Source: JBBDSJ01 sp040905025 (lineage in GTDB: Bacteria > Pseudomonadota > Gammaproteobacteria > Methylohalomonadales > Methylohalomonadaceae). From it: a stretch of DNA of 64,000 bases. The notes under the pieces were generated by a model, which was given only the letters and a program-made list of their open reading frames with translations, was not told the DNA's origin and did not search any database. The position numbers were made by a program, and so were the translations under genes. Of this stretch, positions 6,607 through 15,343 are shown one piece after another; within the stretch, counting starts at the first letter, position 1; each line of letters starts with the position of its first letter. The DNA is taken from assembly GCA_040905025.1 (NCBI GenBank), contig JBBDSJ010000130.1, positions 12,280 to 76,279 on the forward strand. Reading direction: 5' to 3'.

Positions 6607-7986
6607 ATGAGCCGATCAATTTTTGCACATTTGTCCCTTTGGATATTGCTATCGCTGCAAGCTGTTGGTGTGAGTGCAGCATTGCCGATAAAAGCTGATG
6701 GCGAACCGCTGCCAAGTTTGGCACCGATGCTGAACAAGACGACGCCCTCGGTGGTGAATATTTCCACCAAGGGCACAGTCAGAATGCAGCAGAATCCATT
6801 GTTCAATGACCCCTTTTTCCGGCGTTTCTTTGATATACCGAGCATGCCGCGTGAACGCAAAACCCAGAGTCTGGGGTCCGGCGTGATCGTCGATGCAGAA
6901 GAAGGTCTGGTACTGACCAATAATCATGTGATTGCCAATGCCGACGAGATCACCGTTACACTGCGTGATGGCCGCGAATTTGCAGCGGAACTGCAGGGGA
7001 CTGACCCGGAAACCGATGTGGCTGTCATCAAGATACCGGCGGAAGATCTTGACGCTATCAAGATGGCTGATTCCGATGACCTGCAGGTGGGTGACTTTGT
7101 CGTTGCCATCGGCAATCCGTTTGGTCTTGGCCAGACCGTAACTTCGGGCATTGTCAGCGCACTGGCGCGCAGTGGCCTGAGCATTCTGGGCTATGAAGAT
7201 TTTATCCAGACCGATGCGTCCATTAATCCCGGCAACTCCGGTGGTGCACTGGTGAACCTGAATGGTGAACTGGTCGGTATCAACACGGCGATCTTTTCAC
7301 AGGCCGGTGGCAATATCGGCATTGGCTTTGCCATCCCGATCAATCTGGCCATGCAGGTTATGGAACAGCTGCTCGAATACGGCGAGGTCAAACGTGCATT
7401 CATCGGTGTGCAGGTACAGGACCTGACACCGCCTTTGGCAGAAGCTTTTGGTATTGATGAGCAGAACCAGTCCGGGGGTGCAGTTATCGTTGATGTGCTG
7501 GATGATTCACCCGCCAGTAAAGCCGGTCTCAAATCCGGTGATGTCGTTTTAGGCATGAACGACCGGCGGGTAGAGAATGCCGGGCAGTTGCGAAACGCCA
7601 TAGGTTTACTGCGGGTGGGGGAAGAATTTCAGCTCGAGATCCTGCGTGACGGTAAAAGTCGCCAATACAGCCTGGAAACTGTCGAGACGGACGAATCCGT
7701 GGCAAGCACAGGTATACGTAATGAATTGTTGCAGGGCATAACACTGGAAGAACTGGACGAAGAGCATCCCCGTTTCGGCAACGTCATGGGTGTGCGTGTG
7801 ACGGCACTGGAACGTGACAGCCGCGCCTGGGCGAGTGGTCTGCGCGAAGGTGACGTGATTACTTCCGTGAATCGTCAGCCAATCAGAGGCATGAATGATT
7901 TTCTGCAACTGGTTGATGGTCAGCAGGGGCCCTTGCTGCTGCGAATATTACGCGGGAATTCTGCGGCATTCCTTGTAATCAACTAG
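6607..7986 (+). CDS. degQ: DegQ/DegP-type periplasmic serine endoprotease (HtrA)
   Basis: This 459-aa HtrA protease has a signal peptide (about 1-25, ending VSAALP), a trypsin-like domain with triad H107 (TNNHVIAN), D137 (ETDVAVIK) and S211 (NPGNSGGAL), and two PDZ domains (about 255-345 and 370-455). It degrades and refolds damaged periplasmic proteins. Two PDZ domains fit the DegP/DegQ class rather than DegS; the linker between them is short, as in DegQ. It lies downstream of hsp20 but is separated by a terminator, so it is probably transcribed separately. Confidence 0.93.
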   Translation: MSRSIFAHLSLWILLSLQAVGVSAALPIKADGEPLPSLAPMLNKTTPSVVNISTKGTVRMQQNPLFNDPFFRRFFDIPSMPRERKTQSLGSGVIVDAEEGLVLTNNHVIANADEITVTLRDGREFAAELQGTDPETDVAVIKIPAEDLDAIKMADSDDLQVGDFVVAIGNPFGLGQTVTSGIVSALARSGLSILGYEDFIQTDASINPGNSGGALVNLNGELVGINTAIFSQAGGNIGIGFAIPINLAMQVMEQLLEYGEVKRAFIGVQVQDLTPPLAEAFGIDEQNQSGGAVIVDVLDDSPASKAGLKSGDVVLGMNDRRVENAGQLRNAIGLLRVGEEFQLEILRDGKSRQYSLETVETDESVASTGIRNELLQGITLEELDEEHPRFGNVMGVRVTALERDSRAWASGLREGDVITSVNRQPIRGMNDFLQLVDGQQGPLLLRILRGNSAAFLVIN

Positions 7987-8003
7987 TGACTCAGCATGTT
8001 GTG

Positions 8004-8039
8004 CCTTCCCCCTTCCTGGGGGAAGGTTGGGATGGGGAT
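8004..8039. repeat. GC-rich palindromic REP-like repeat
   Basis: CCTTCCCCCTTCCTGGGGGA followed by AGGTTGGGATGGGGA. The same repeat occurs in inverted orientation at 62679-62714. It lies between the convergent degQ and oxyR genes. Confidence 0.75.
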
Positions 8040-8152
8040 AAACTACAACACCTGAATTAAGGGATTAAATTTCCCGATATGGCGTTATCTCCTTCCCGCA
8101 GGAGAAGAGAAATTCTGTTTTGAGACCACTTCCAACGCAACTGAATACTGCG

Positions 8153-9091
8153 CTACTTGCTCTTCCGGAGTGAAGTAACACCGGGCAGTTTGCAGTCGGC
8201 AACTGCAGCCGCAATCAGCTCGATCAGGCGCATGCGCGGGAATGTTTTGCGGTAAGCCAGCGTGACATCACGATACGGTTGCGGTTCGGCGAATGGCCGG
8301 AACTCCAGCAGTCCTTCCAGATTGTTGCCGTTACTGGCAGAAGTACATGGTAATACGGTGACGCCGGCACCGGATCCGACCATATGGCGGATAGTTTCAA
8401 TCGAACTGCTCTCCAGTGTTCGCTGAATCTCGCCGCCGGCAGAAGTGCTGTGGCGGACACAATTCGGGCAAACATCCATGACCTGTTCGCGAAAGCAGTT
8501 GCCGGCGCGCAGCAGCAGCAATGTTTCATTATTCAGTTGATTCGCCTGGATGGCTTTATGTCTGGTCAGTGGATGTTTACTGGGCAGGGTGACCACAAAC
8601 GGTTCACGATAAAGCGGCTGTGTTTCCAGACTGGTTACACTGAATGGCAATGATACGATGATCAAATCCAGCTCACCGCTGCGCAGCTTTTCACTGAGTT
8701 GTTCGGTAAAATGTTCCTCGATGAGCAATGTCAGCTCCGGTGCGCGTTTATGCAGCAGCGGAATGAGTTTTGGCAACAGGTATGGGCCGATAGTGTAAAT
8801 CACGCCCAGTCGCAGCTGGCCCTTCAAATCGTCCAGGCCTTCCCGGGCAATGTGTTTTATAGTTTCCGCTTCTTCCAGTACCACCCGTGCCTGGGCAATG
8901 ACGCGCTCGCCAATCGGGGTAATACTGACATCGTGCTGGCGCCGTTCGAACAGTTTTACCCCCAGTTCTTCTTCCAGCTTCTTGATGGCAACACTCAGGG
9001 TGGGCTGACTGACGTGGCAGCTTTCGGCAGCATGGCCAAAGTGCAATTCCCGCGCAACGGCGGCGATGTAGCGTAATTCTGTCAGGGTCAT
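8153..9091 (-). CDS. oxyR: Hydrogen-peroxide-sensing LysR regulator OxyR
   Basis: This 312-aa protein has a winged helix-turn-helix (MTLTELRYIAAVARELHFGH...SQPTLSVAIKKLE) and a LysR effector domain. The peroxidatic and resolving cysteines are C199 and C208 (GNCFREQVMDVC), the same positions and spacing as in E. coli OxyR, which supports this ATG over an upstream TTG at 9124. A third and fourth Cys (C208-PN-C211 and others) are extra. OxyR activates catalase, peroxidase and related genes on disulfide formation. It is divergent from slp, so the 90-bp intergenic region should hold both promoters and may be an OxyR site. Confidence 0.93.
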   Translation of the reverse strand: MTLTELRYIAAVARELHFGHAAESCHVSQPTLSVAIKKLEEELGVKLFERRQHDVSITPIGERVIAQARVVLEEAETIKHIAREGLDDLKGQLRLGVIYTIGPYLLPKLIPLLHKRAPELTLLIEEHFTEQLSEKLRSGELDLIIVSLPFSVTSLETQPLYREPFVVTLPSKHPLTRHKAIQANQLNNETLLLLRAGNCFREQVMDVCPNCVRHSTSAGGEIQRTLESSSIETIRHMVGSGAGVTVLPCTSASNGNNLEGLLEFRPFAEPQPYRDVTLAYRKTFPRMRLIELIAAAVADCKLPGVTSLRKSK

Positions 9092-9178
9092 CGGGATAGT
9101 TTCCTGCTGGCTGAACAACTGCAAATATTTGCAGTCTTATAATGCAATATTACTATGACATCCTCCGGGGTACACACC

Positions 9179-9763
9179 ATGTCGCTTTTCAATCATTCTG
9201 GCCGTCTATCGCTATCATTGCTGAGTTTGCTGTTACTGGCCGGTTGCGCCAGCAATATTCCGCGTCAAATCAGCGAAACGCCTGCTGACAACCCCAGCGT
9301 TAAGCAGGTGCGCAGCAATATCGAACCCTATCAGAGCCGGTCTGTACGCTGGGGTGGCACTATTGCTGCTGTTGAGAATAAAGAAAATGAGACCTGGATT
9401 GAAGTGGTCACAGCTGATTTAGGCAGTACTGGCCGGCCGCGCCAGAGCGATAAATCCTATGGCCGCTTTCTGGCGCGGATATCAGGATTCGTCGATCCAC
9501 AAATTTATGCCGAAGATCGTGAATTGACCGTTTACGGTACTGTTGAAAGCCGGATTGTGCGGCCGATTGGCGAACATCCCTACACCTATCCGTTGATCAA
9601 GGCAGAAAGTTATCATCTGTGGCCGGAATATGTGGCTAACCAGCATAATTACGGTGGTTACTACGGCAGTCCCTATGGTTTTTATCCCCATTACGGGTTT
9701 TATTATCCGTATCATTCACGGGCACGGTTTCATTACGGCTTTGGACATCGGTACTACTGGTAG
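9179..9763 (+). CDS. slp: Slp-family outer-membrane lipoprotein
   Basis: A lipoprotein signal (hydrophobic 10-20, lipobox LLAGC with C23) is followed by a domain of the Slp/YeaY family (VRWGGTIAAVENKENETWIEV, GRFLARISGFVDPQIYA, LTVYGTV). The last 45 residues are very rich in Tyr, Gly, His and Phe, a low-complexity tail. Slp proteins are outer-membrane lipoproteins induced by starvation or acid; their molecular role is not settled. I chose the Met at 9179 because GGGG lies 8 bp upstream and the signal peptide is then of normal length; an upstream ATG at 9155 is possible. Confidence 0.85.
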   Translation: MSLFNHSGRLSLSLLSLLLLAGCASNIPRQISETPADNPSVKQVRSNIEPYQSRSVRWGGTIAAVENKENETWIEVVTADLGSTGRPRQSDKSYGRFLARISGFVDPQIYAEDRELTVYGTVESRIVRPIGEHPYTYPLIKAESYHLWPEYVANQHNYGGYYGSPYGFYPHYGFYYPYHSRARFHYGFGHRYYW

Positions 9764-9799
9764 GGGGTGTTGTGCCAGAAAATCGAGGGCAGGAAATTC

Positions 9800-10627
9800 T
9801 TATTTGGCCATGATGAGCAGGTCGGCAGCCGGTTGGGACTGCTGCGTTTGGTAGTGTTCACCGGTCAGTAATATTTCAAGCAAATCAATATCCACATAGC
9901 GGGCACCATGGGCATTGCCTTGTCGTACGGTGAAAGGCTGTTGCGGGCCGCCGAGTTGATCAACGACCAGTGAAGCACCACTGAAATCATGATGTTCGGT
10001 GAATTGGTGGGTGGTAATGATGGTTTTCAGACCTGCAGCACGGGCGGCACGATTACCATTGGCGGTGTCCTCGATGGCGATACACTCATCCGGCGCCAGG
10101 CCCAGTTCAGCCAGTGCATACTGATAAACGGCAGGTGAAGGTTTCTTGTCGACAACGATATCGCTGGTGACAATGGCTTCAAAAATGCTTTCCGGAGGCA
10201 CACCGAGTGCATTGTGTAACAGGGTATCTACATTTGGACTCGAGGTGCTGGTGGCAATAGCCAGATGCAGGCGTCTGTGGCGGGCTTCATTGATGAGTCG
10301 CATAACGCCATCACGAAAACCGATATGACCTGCAACCAGTTTTTCGCGGTAAATTTCTGATTTACGTTGATGCATGCGCAGCGCAAGATCACGAGTGGCA
10401 GTAGCTGAGAGTTTCGGTTTCAGGTGCTTGCTGGCGTATTCACGAATACGCTCACGACCACCGGAAATAGCAAGCAAACTGACATAGTCCGCAGCACTCC
10501 AGTGCCAGTCCAGATCAAATTCACCAAAGGCATCATTGAATGCCTGACGATGATAATTTTCGGTATCGGCCAAGGTGCCATCAACATCAAAAATGATGGC
10601 CTGCAATGCAAGTGCGCTGGTGCTCAA
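9800..10627 (-). CDS. HAD hydrolase, CbbY / beta-phosphoglucomutase-like
   Basis: This 275-aa HAD phosphatase shows motif I FDVDGTLADTE (nucleophile D14, acid/base D16), motif II ATSTSS, motif III DKKPSPAVY and motif IV AIEDTANG. The helical cap after motif I and the motif spacing are those of the CbbY/Gph/beta-phosphoglucomutase subfamily. CbbY acts on xylulose-1,5-bisphosphate in organisms that fix CO2; no Calvin-cycle genes are visible here, so the substrate is uncertain. The C-terminal 40 residues extend beyond the HAD core. Confidence 0.88.
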   Translation of the reverse strand: MSTSALALQAIIFDVDGTLADTENYHRQAFNDAFGEFDLDWHWSAADYVSLLAISGGRERIREYASKHLKPKLSATATRDLALRMHQRKSEIYREKLVAGHIGFRDGVMRLINEARHRRLHLAIATSTSSPNVDTLLHNALGVPPESIFEAIVTSDIVVDKKPSPAVYQYALAELGLAPDECIAIEDTANGNRAARAAGLKTIITTHQFTEHHDFSGASLVVDQLGGPQQPFTVRQGNAHGARYVDIDLLEILLTGEHYQTQQSQPAADLLIMAK

Positions 10628-10836
10628 AGGACCGGGCTGCTACGAAATAAGGTGTAAAAAAGACGGTTATTCATTGATACCGTTCGAGAAAAATTTATGA
10701 TGCAATGCAATAATAGGACATTTTCTTGCAAACGTCTACACTGAATCAGATGTGGCCTGAACAGACAAGTTCAGACGCCGGTTCACAGACTAAAATCCGT
10801 AGCTGCTCTGTGGCCTATATCCGGGGGTAAAGCACC

Positions 10837-11703
10837 ATGACCACAACAAAGCACAAGCCCGGCCCGGAAGCCGTTGTTTCCCCTGAATTTACCCGTCTGC
10901 TCAACTGTGATGAGCCGCTCAATCTGGCCGAGGCAGCATTATTAATCGCCCGGACTGAATATCCGGACCTGGTCATTGAGGACTATCTGCGCCAACTGGA
11001 CGATATCGCGCTGGTCATTGCCGGGCGATTGCCAACCCCGTGCACGACGCCACAATTGCTCGGCCAGATTAATGAATACCTGTTCACGGATCTGCGCTTT
11101 GAAGGCAATCTGGATGACTTCCAGAACCCTCAAAACAGCTATTTCAATGACGTGCTGGAATTGCGGCTCGGCATACCGATTACATTGTCGTTGTTGTACA
11201 TGGAAATCGGCCAGCGACTCGGGCTGAGTATCTCGGGCATCTCGTTCCCGGGGCATTTTCTGGTGAGCCTGGAGACAGATTCGGGCTTGATCGTGCTGGA
11301 TCCGTTTGCCGGCGGCATATCCCTGGATGAAGCCGACCTGTGGCGGCGACTGGAGCATGTCACGGCAAAAGCGCAGCAGATGAATTTCGATCTGGAAGCA
11401 TTGCTACAGCCCGCTACGCCGGAAGCAATACTGTTGCGAATGTTGCGCAATCTGAAACAGATTTATCATGACCGTAATGACAAGGAACGCAGCTTGAGGA
11501 TACTGAATCTGATGCTGGCCATTACACCCGATGCGGTAAGTGAACTGGAAGCACGCGCGGAACTGCATGAACGGTTGAACTGCTTTCGCGCAGCCAGCGA
11601 TGATTTCGAACGCCTGAGTCTGCTCGCGCAGACACCGCATCGCAGTGCGCAGTTTGCCAGCAAGGGCGCCGAGCTGCGTGCACGTGCGCTGCGTTTACAT
11701 TAA
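10837..11703 (+). CDS. sirB1: SirB1-family protein (transglutaminase-like fold plus TPR)
   Basis: This 288-aa protein matches the SirB1 family: N-terminal transglutaminase-like core 2 domain (NDVLELRLGIPITLSLLYMEIGQRLG, then GISFPGHFLV and LDPFAGG) and C-terminal TPR-like helices (RMLRNLKQIYHDRND, LRILNLMLAITPDA). A catalytic Cys is not obvious. The function is unknown; in enterobacteria sirB1 lies near prmC/kdsA, which is not the case here. GGGGGTAA 7-14 bp upstream of the ATG serves as ribosome site. Confidence 0.85.
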   Translation: MTTTKHKPGPEAVVSPEFTRLLNCDEPLNLAEAALLIARTEYPDLVIEDYLRQLDDIALVIAGRLPTPCTTPQLLGQINEYLFTDLRFEGNLDDFQNPQNSYFNDVLELRLGIPITLSLLYMEIGQRLGLSISGISFPGHFLVSLETDSGLIVLDPFAGGISLDEADLWRRLEHVTAKAQQMNFDLEALLQPATPEAILLRMLRNLKQIYHDRNDKERSLRILNLMLAITPDAVSELEARAELHERLNCFRAASDDFERLSLLAQTPHRSAQFASKGAELRARALRLH

Positions 11704-11721
11704 GGGCATTTGCACCAGGGC

Positions 11722-12813
11722 ATGACCAGACCGGAACAAACCTTCCAGCCACAGACGAATAATGTTCGCAAAGGCCGTGGCGCAGTCAGCCAGCCGGACG
11801 CCCGCTATTTGCCGCAAACGCGGGAACCGTATGCTGATGGCTGGTCCGAACCGGATATGCCGCCGCTGCGTACCACGGTGACGGTTGAACACAGTAAAAG
11901 CATTATTTCGCGCAATCAGTCACCGGATATTCCATTCACACAATCCATCAATCCCTACAGGGGCTGTGAACACGGGTGCATATATTGTTATGCAAGGCCG
12001 GCGCATGCCTATATGGATTTGTCACCGGGACTGGACTTTGAAAGCCGCCTGTTTGCCAAACCTGATGCCGCCGAGCTGCTGCGCAAGGAACTCACACGGT
12101 CAGGCTATGAGTGTTCACCGATAGCACTGGGCGCAAATACCGATCCGTATCAACCGATTGAGCGTGACTGGCAGATAACACGCCAGATACTTGAAGTCCT
12201 GAATGAATGCAACCATCCATGCACCATTGTGACCAAATCCGCACGCGTAGAACGCGATATCGATTTGCTCGCCGATATGGCAGCAAAAAAACTGGTCAAG
12301 GTATTCATATCAATCACGACGCTGGATCACAATGTTACCCGCACACTGGAACCCCGGGCGACAGCGCCGGCAAAACGCTTGCAAACCCTGCGGCGTCTGA
12401 ATGCGGTCGGGATCCCGACCGGCGTGATGTTTGCACCGGTGATACCGGCGATTAATGATATGGAGCTGGAACAGGTGCTGGAAGCCGCAAGCGCAGCAGG
12501 CGTTCAGCAAGCCGGTTACGTGATGCTGCGGTTACCGGTGGAAGTGAAAACATTATTCCGCGAATGGCTGGATGCACACTATCCGGATCGCGCCCGGCAT
12601 GTGATGAGCCTGGTCAATCAAATCCGTGACGGCCGTGATAATGATTCCGAATTTGGCAGTCGTATGCAGGGGCAGGGCGTGTTTGCCGAGTTGATTAAAA
12701 ACCGGTTTCGGAAAACCTGCCAGAAACTGGCATTGAACAAGAATGCAGTAAAACTTGATTGCAGTCAGTTCATGCCGCCAGAAAAAAACAAGCAACAGAT
12801 GAGTTTGTTCTAG
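11722..12813 (+). CDS. PA0069-family radical SAM protein (SplB-like)
   Basis: This 363-aa protein carries the radical SAM cluster motif CEHGCIYC (C82, C86, C89; CX3CX2C) within NPYRGCEHGCIYCYARP. It is followed by ALGANTDPYQPIER and CTIVTKSARVERDID, features of the PA0069/SPL family. The real substrate of the family is not established. I use the ATG at 11722, just after an AGGG; a TTG at 11710 is an alternative. The gap to sirB1 is only 18 bp, so they may be co-transcribed. Confidence 0.88.
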   Translation: MTRPEQTFQPQTNNVRKGRGAVSQPDARYLPQTREPYADGWSEPDMPPLRTTVTVEHSKSIISRNQSPDIPFTQSINPYRGCEHGCIYCYARPAHAYMDLSPGLDFESRLFAKPDAAELLRKELTRSGYECSPIALGANTDPYQPIERDWQITRQILEVLNECNHPCTIVTKSARVERDIDLLADMAAKKLVKVFISITTLDHNVTRTLEPRATAPAKRLQTLRRLNAVGIPTGVMFAPVIPAINDMELEQVLEAASAAGVQQAGYVMLRLPVEVKTLFREWLDAHYPDRARHVMSLVNQIRDGRDNDSEFGSRMQGQGVFAELIKNRFRKTCQKLALNKNAVKLDCSQFMPPEKNKQQMSLF

Positions 12814-12860
12814 AACCCAGCTTAAATAGCCATAATGCGATCGGGCCAGGATAGTATTGG

Positions 12861-12886
12861 TAGGAGCCTGCTTTAGCAGGCGAATA
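12861..12886. repeat. REP-like element between the radical SAM gene and the CRISPR trailer
   Basis: TAGGAGCCTGCTTTAGCAGG followed by CGAA forms a short stem (GCCTGC/GCAGGC). A related element is at 61598-61621 (TAGGGGCGCTGCTTGCTGCG). The rest of 12814-13067 shows no ORF or further structure I can support. Confidence 0.55.
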
Positions 12887-13067
12887 TGAAGAGCAAATAT
12901 TTTCGGATTATTTGGTTTGTTTCTTTACTGCTGGTATGAATGCCGCCTTCAATATTTTCGAACCGAATTCGACCCTTCTCAAAAATCAAAATCTTTTCAA
13001 TCATTCCGATAAGATCGCTGGCACATCCGCCAAAGATTTGGCCTGCGGCCCAAAGTATCTTCGTTTG

Positions 13068-14846
13068 GTTTCAATGAGGCCGCAGCGTAACGCTGCGGAA
13101 AACGCGAATGTACAACTACGCGGCCTCTTCATTTGTTGAGCTTCAATGAGGCCGCAGCGTAACGCTGCGGAAAACTGTGATGTATGGGAGTCAGATTGCG
13201 GCGTGGCTTACGCTTCAATGAGGCCGCAGCGTAACGCTGCGGAAAACAGGGTAAAACAGGTTATGAGAAAGCAGGGTAAGTCGCTTCAATGAGGCCGCAG
13301 CGTAACGCTGCGGAAAACATTGGACCAATGTATCCGGTCGTGAATTCCGGGACCATGCTTCAATGAGGCCGCAGCGTAACGCTGCGGAAAACGTGCGCCT
13401 GCTGACTGGCCTGAAGGTGCCACTGAATGCTTCAATGAGGCCGCAGCGTAACGCTGCGGAAAACCGGAATAACCTTGCTGCTTCGCATACTCATATTGCT
13501 GCTTCAATGAGGCCGCAGCGTAACGCTGCGGAAAACACTACCGCCTGCGTCATAACATTGACATGCGCGCAGTGCTTCAATGAGGCCGCAGCGTAACGCT
13601 GCGGAAAACTGGCAGAACCATGTGCCGCGTTTACCTGAAAGTGATGGCTTCAATGAGGCCGCAGCGTAACGCTGCGGAAAACCTCGGATGATTTAATCAC
13701 CTCGCGTTCTGCGGTGCTGCTTCAATGAGGCCGCAGCGTAACGCTGCGGAAAACGCCGGTCTGGATGCTGTCCGTGGCGGGTGGTTTCCGCTTCAATGAG
13801 GCCGCAGCGTAACGCTGCGGAAAACGAGCTGCCTAAAACAGCTGTCTCGCAATGACTTCGGGCTTCAATGAGGCCGCAGCGTAACGCTGCGGAAAACCTG
13901 CCATTCGCCGCCAGACCTAAACGGCGTCTGAACTGCTTCAATGAGGCCGCAGCGTAACGCTGCGGAAAACGCGAACTCAAATATCATTCCGAACGACGGA
14001 AGTTATTCGCTTCAATGAGGCCGCAGCGTAACGCTGCGGAAAACTGATGTGCTGGATGATTCCGAATTTAACCTTGAATCGCTTCAATGAGGCCGCAGCG
14101 TAACGCTGCGGAAAACCTCGAGCTAGATGACAAACTAACTACATTACTAACGCTTCAATGAGGCCGCAGCGTAACGCTGCGGAAAACGACTATTACCGCG
14201 CTTATCATTGCGGTTGGTCTGATTGCTTCAATGAGGCCGCAGCGTAACGCTGCGGAAAACCCACCACGGAAACTTCCGAAGAGGGTGATCAAGCGCGCTT
14301 CAATGAGGCCGCAGCGTAACGCTGCGGAAAACTGCAACATCTCCCTAAAGTGTTAAATAGCTGAAACCGCTTCAATGAGGCCGCAGCGTAACGCTGCGGA
14401 AAACTGGTATCCCTCTGTTTCTGCTTGTTGGGCCTCGTCTGCTTCAATGAGGCCGCAGCGTAACGCTGCGGAAAACAACCGGGGCTGGTGGCCATGGGGG
14501 ATGACGAACATTGCTTCAATGAGGCCGCAGCGTAACGCTGCGGAAAACCACGTGCCGGGATCACCCTCAGTGCATGGCTGAGCTGCTTCAATGAGGCCGC
14601 AGCGTAACGCTGCGGAAAACATTATTTCGATGCATCAACTCCGACAGGTCAAGGTGCTTCAATGAGGCCGCAGCGTAACGCTGCGGAAAACNNNNNNNNN
14701 NNNNNNNNNNNNNNNNNNNNNNNNNNNNNNNNNNNNNNNNNNNNNNNNNNNNNNNNNNNNNNNNNNNNNNNNNNNNNNNNNNNNNNNNNNNAACTCCGAC
14801 AGGTCAAGGTGCTTCAATGAGGCCGCAGCGTAACGCTGCGGAAAAC
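13068..14846 (-). CRISPR. Type I-G CRISPR array, at least 23 repeats of 36 bp
   Basis: Repeats of 36 bp (GCTTCAATGAGGCCGCAGCG then TAACGCTGCGGAAAAC) start at 13068, 13140, 13212, 13283, 13357, 13429, 13501, 13574, 13647, 13719, 13790, 13862, 13935, 14009, 14081, 14152, 14225, 14297, 14369, 14441, 14513, 14585, 14656 and, past the N run, 14811. Spacers are 35-38 bp (mostly 36), all different. The inner CCGCAGCG/CGCTGCGG forms an 8-bp stem with a TAA loop (9 bp with a single-base loop). Read on the minus strand, each repeat ends ATTGAAGC, the form of a type I 5' handle, so the array is transcribed leftward from a leader at about 14847-14990. The last, leader-distal repeat (13068) differs and ends ATTGAAAC. 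The 14811 copy is probably the same repeat as 14656, duplicated at the scaffold join. Confidence 0.98.
14692..14791. other. 100-N scaffold gap in the array at the leader end
   Basis: The 55 bases before it (14637-14691: 19 bp of spacer plus a whole repeat) are identical to the 55 after it (14792-14846). The contig on the left ends exactly at the repeat end, next to the leader. Confidence 0.9.
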
Positions 14847-14990
14847 AGCTCCCTTGCTGAGCTGTACCGGACAAGCTTTCCAGCACGTTATTGCGAGCAC
14901 TGTCGATTTTCTGATTTGCATAGTATTCTCATCTCAGGTTGAGAGCCAAGATAGTAATATAACGCTTTAATTTTTAAAGAACAAAAATTC
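14847..14990 (-). promoter_or_regulatory. CRISPR leader
   Basis: A non-coding, A+T-rich stretch between cas2 and the first repeat, with the block TTCTTTAAAAATTAAAGCG on the minus strand. Position next to cas2 and the handle orientation both mark this side as the leader. The sequence just inside the repeat, AGCTCAGCAAGGGAGCT on the minus strand, is an imperfect palindrome that may help integration. Confidence 0.7.
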
Positions 14991-14992
14991 TA

Positions 14993-15032
14993 CGAGCGCT
15001 CCCCGGTAAAATACGTAATATCGGAGTGCTCG
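14993..15032 (-). terminator. Long hairpin between cas2 and the leader
   Basis: CGAGCGCTCC and GGAGTGCTCG form a 10-bp stem (one G-U) extended by CCG/CGG, 17 bp after the cas2 stop. On the minus strand it is followed by TAGAATTTTTG. It probably ends the cas4-cas1-cas2 transcript before the leader. Confidence 0.6.
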
Positions 15033-15048
15033 CGACCTCTGGGCAAAA

Positions 15049-15339
15049 TTAAACCACTATAGCCTCCCGTTCAACCGCGTTGAAACTCTTGCCTAGACTG
15101 ACCACACGCGGATCTACAGACTCCGCTGGCCCGATGTCCAGCATCAATACATGATCAGCCTTATGGTGAATGATTTCATCGAGTGTTGCGAGTAATTCCG
15201 CATGCCGTTTGCGGCTCAGCCGACATTGAAATACGGAAAGTTGTAGCCATTCACCATAACCTTTCATTAGCTTGAATACGGCACGCCAGCGCTTGGTATC
15301 GCTGATGTCATAGGTCACGATATAAAGATGTTCGTCCAT
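15049..15339 (-). CDS. cas2: CRISPR adaptation protein Cas2
   Basis: This 96-aa protein has the Cas2 ferredoxin-like fold pattern: an N-terminal strand LYIVTYDISDTKR with the conserved D11, the helix WRAVFKLMKGYG, and LQLSVFQCRLS. It forms the Cas1-Cas2 integrase that inserts spacers. It starts 4 bp after the cas4-cas1 stop, so the two are coupled. It is the last cas gene before the leader. Confidence 0.97.
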   Translation of the reverse strand: MDEHLYIVTYDISDTKRWRAVFKLMKGYGEWLQLSVFQCRLSRKRHAELLATLDEIIHHKADHVLMLDIGPAESVDPRVVSLGKSFNAVEREAIVV

Positions 15340-15343
15340 TTTG

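Noticed and set aside
13286..14886. Several open frames in the array with repeated FPQRYAAASLK or MRPQRNAAEN peptides
   Set aside because: They are translations of the 36-bp CRISPR repeat, which is a multiple of three without stops. They are not genes.
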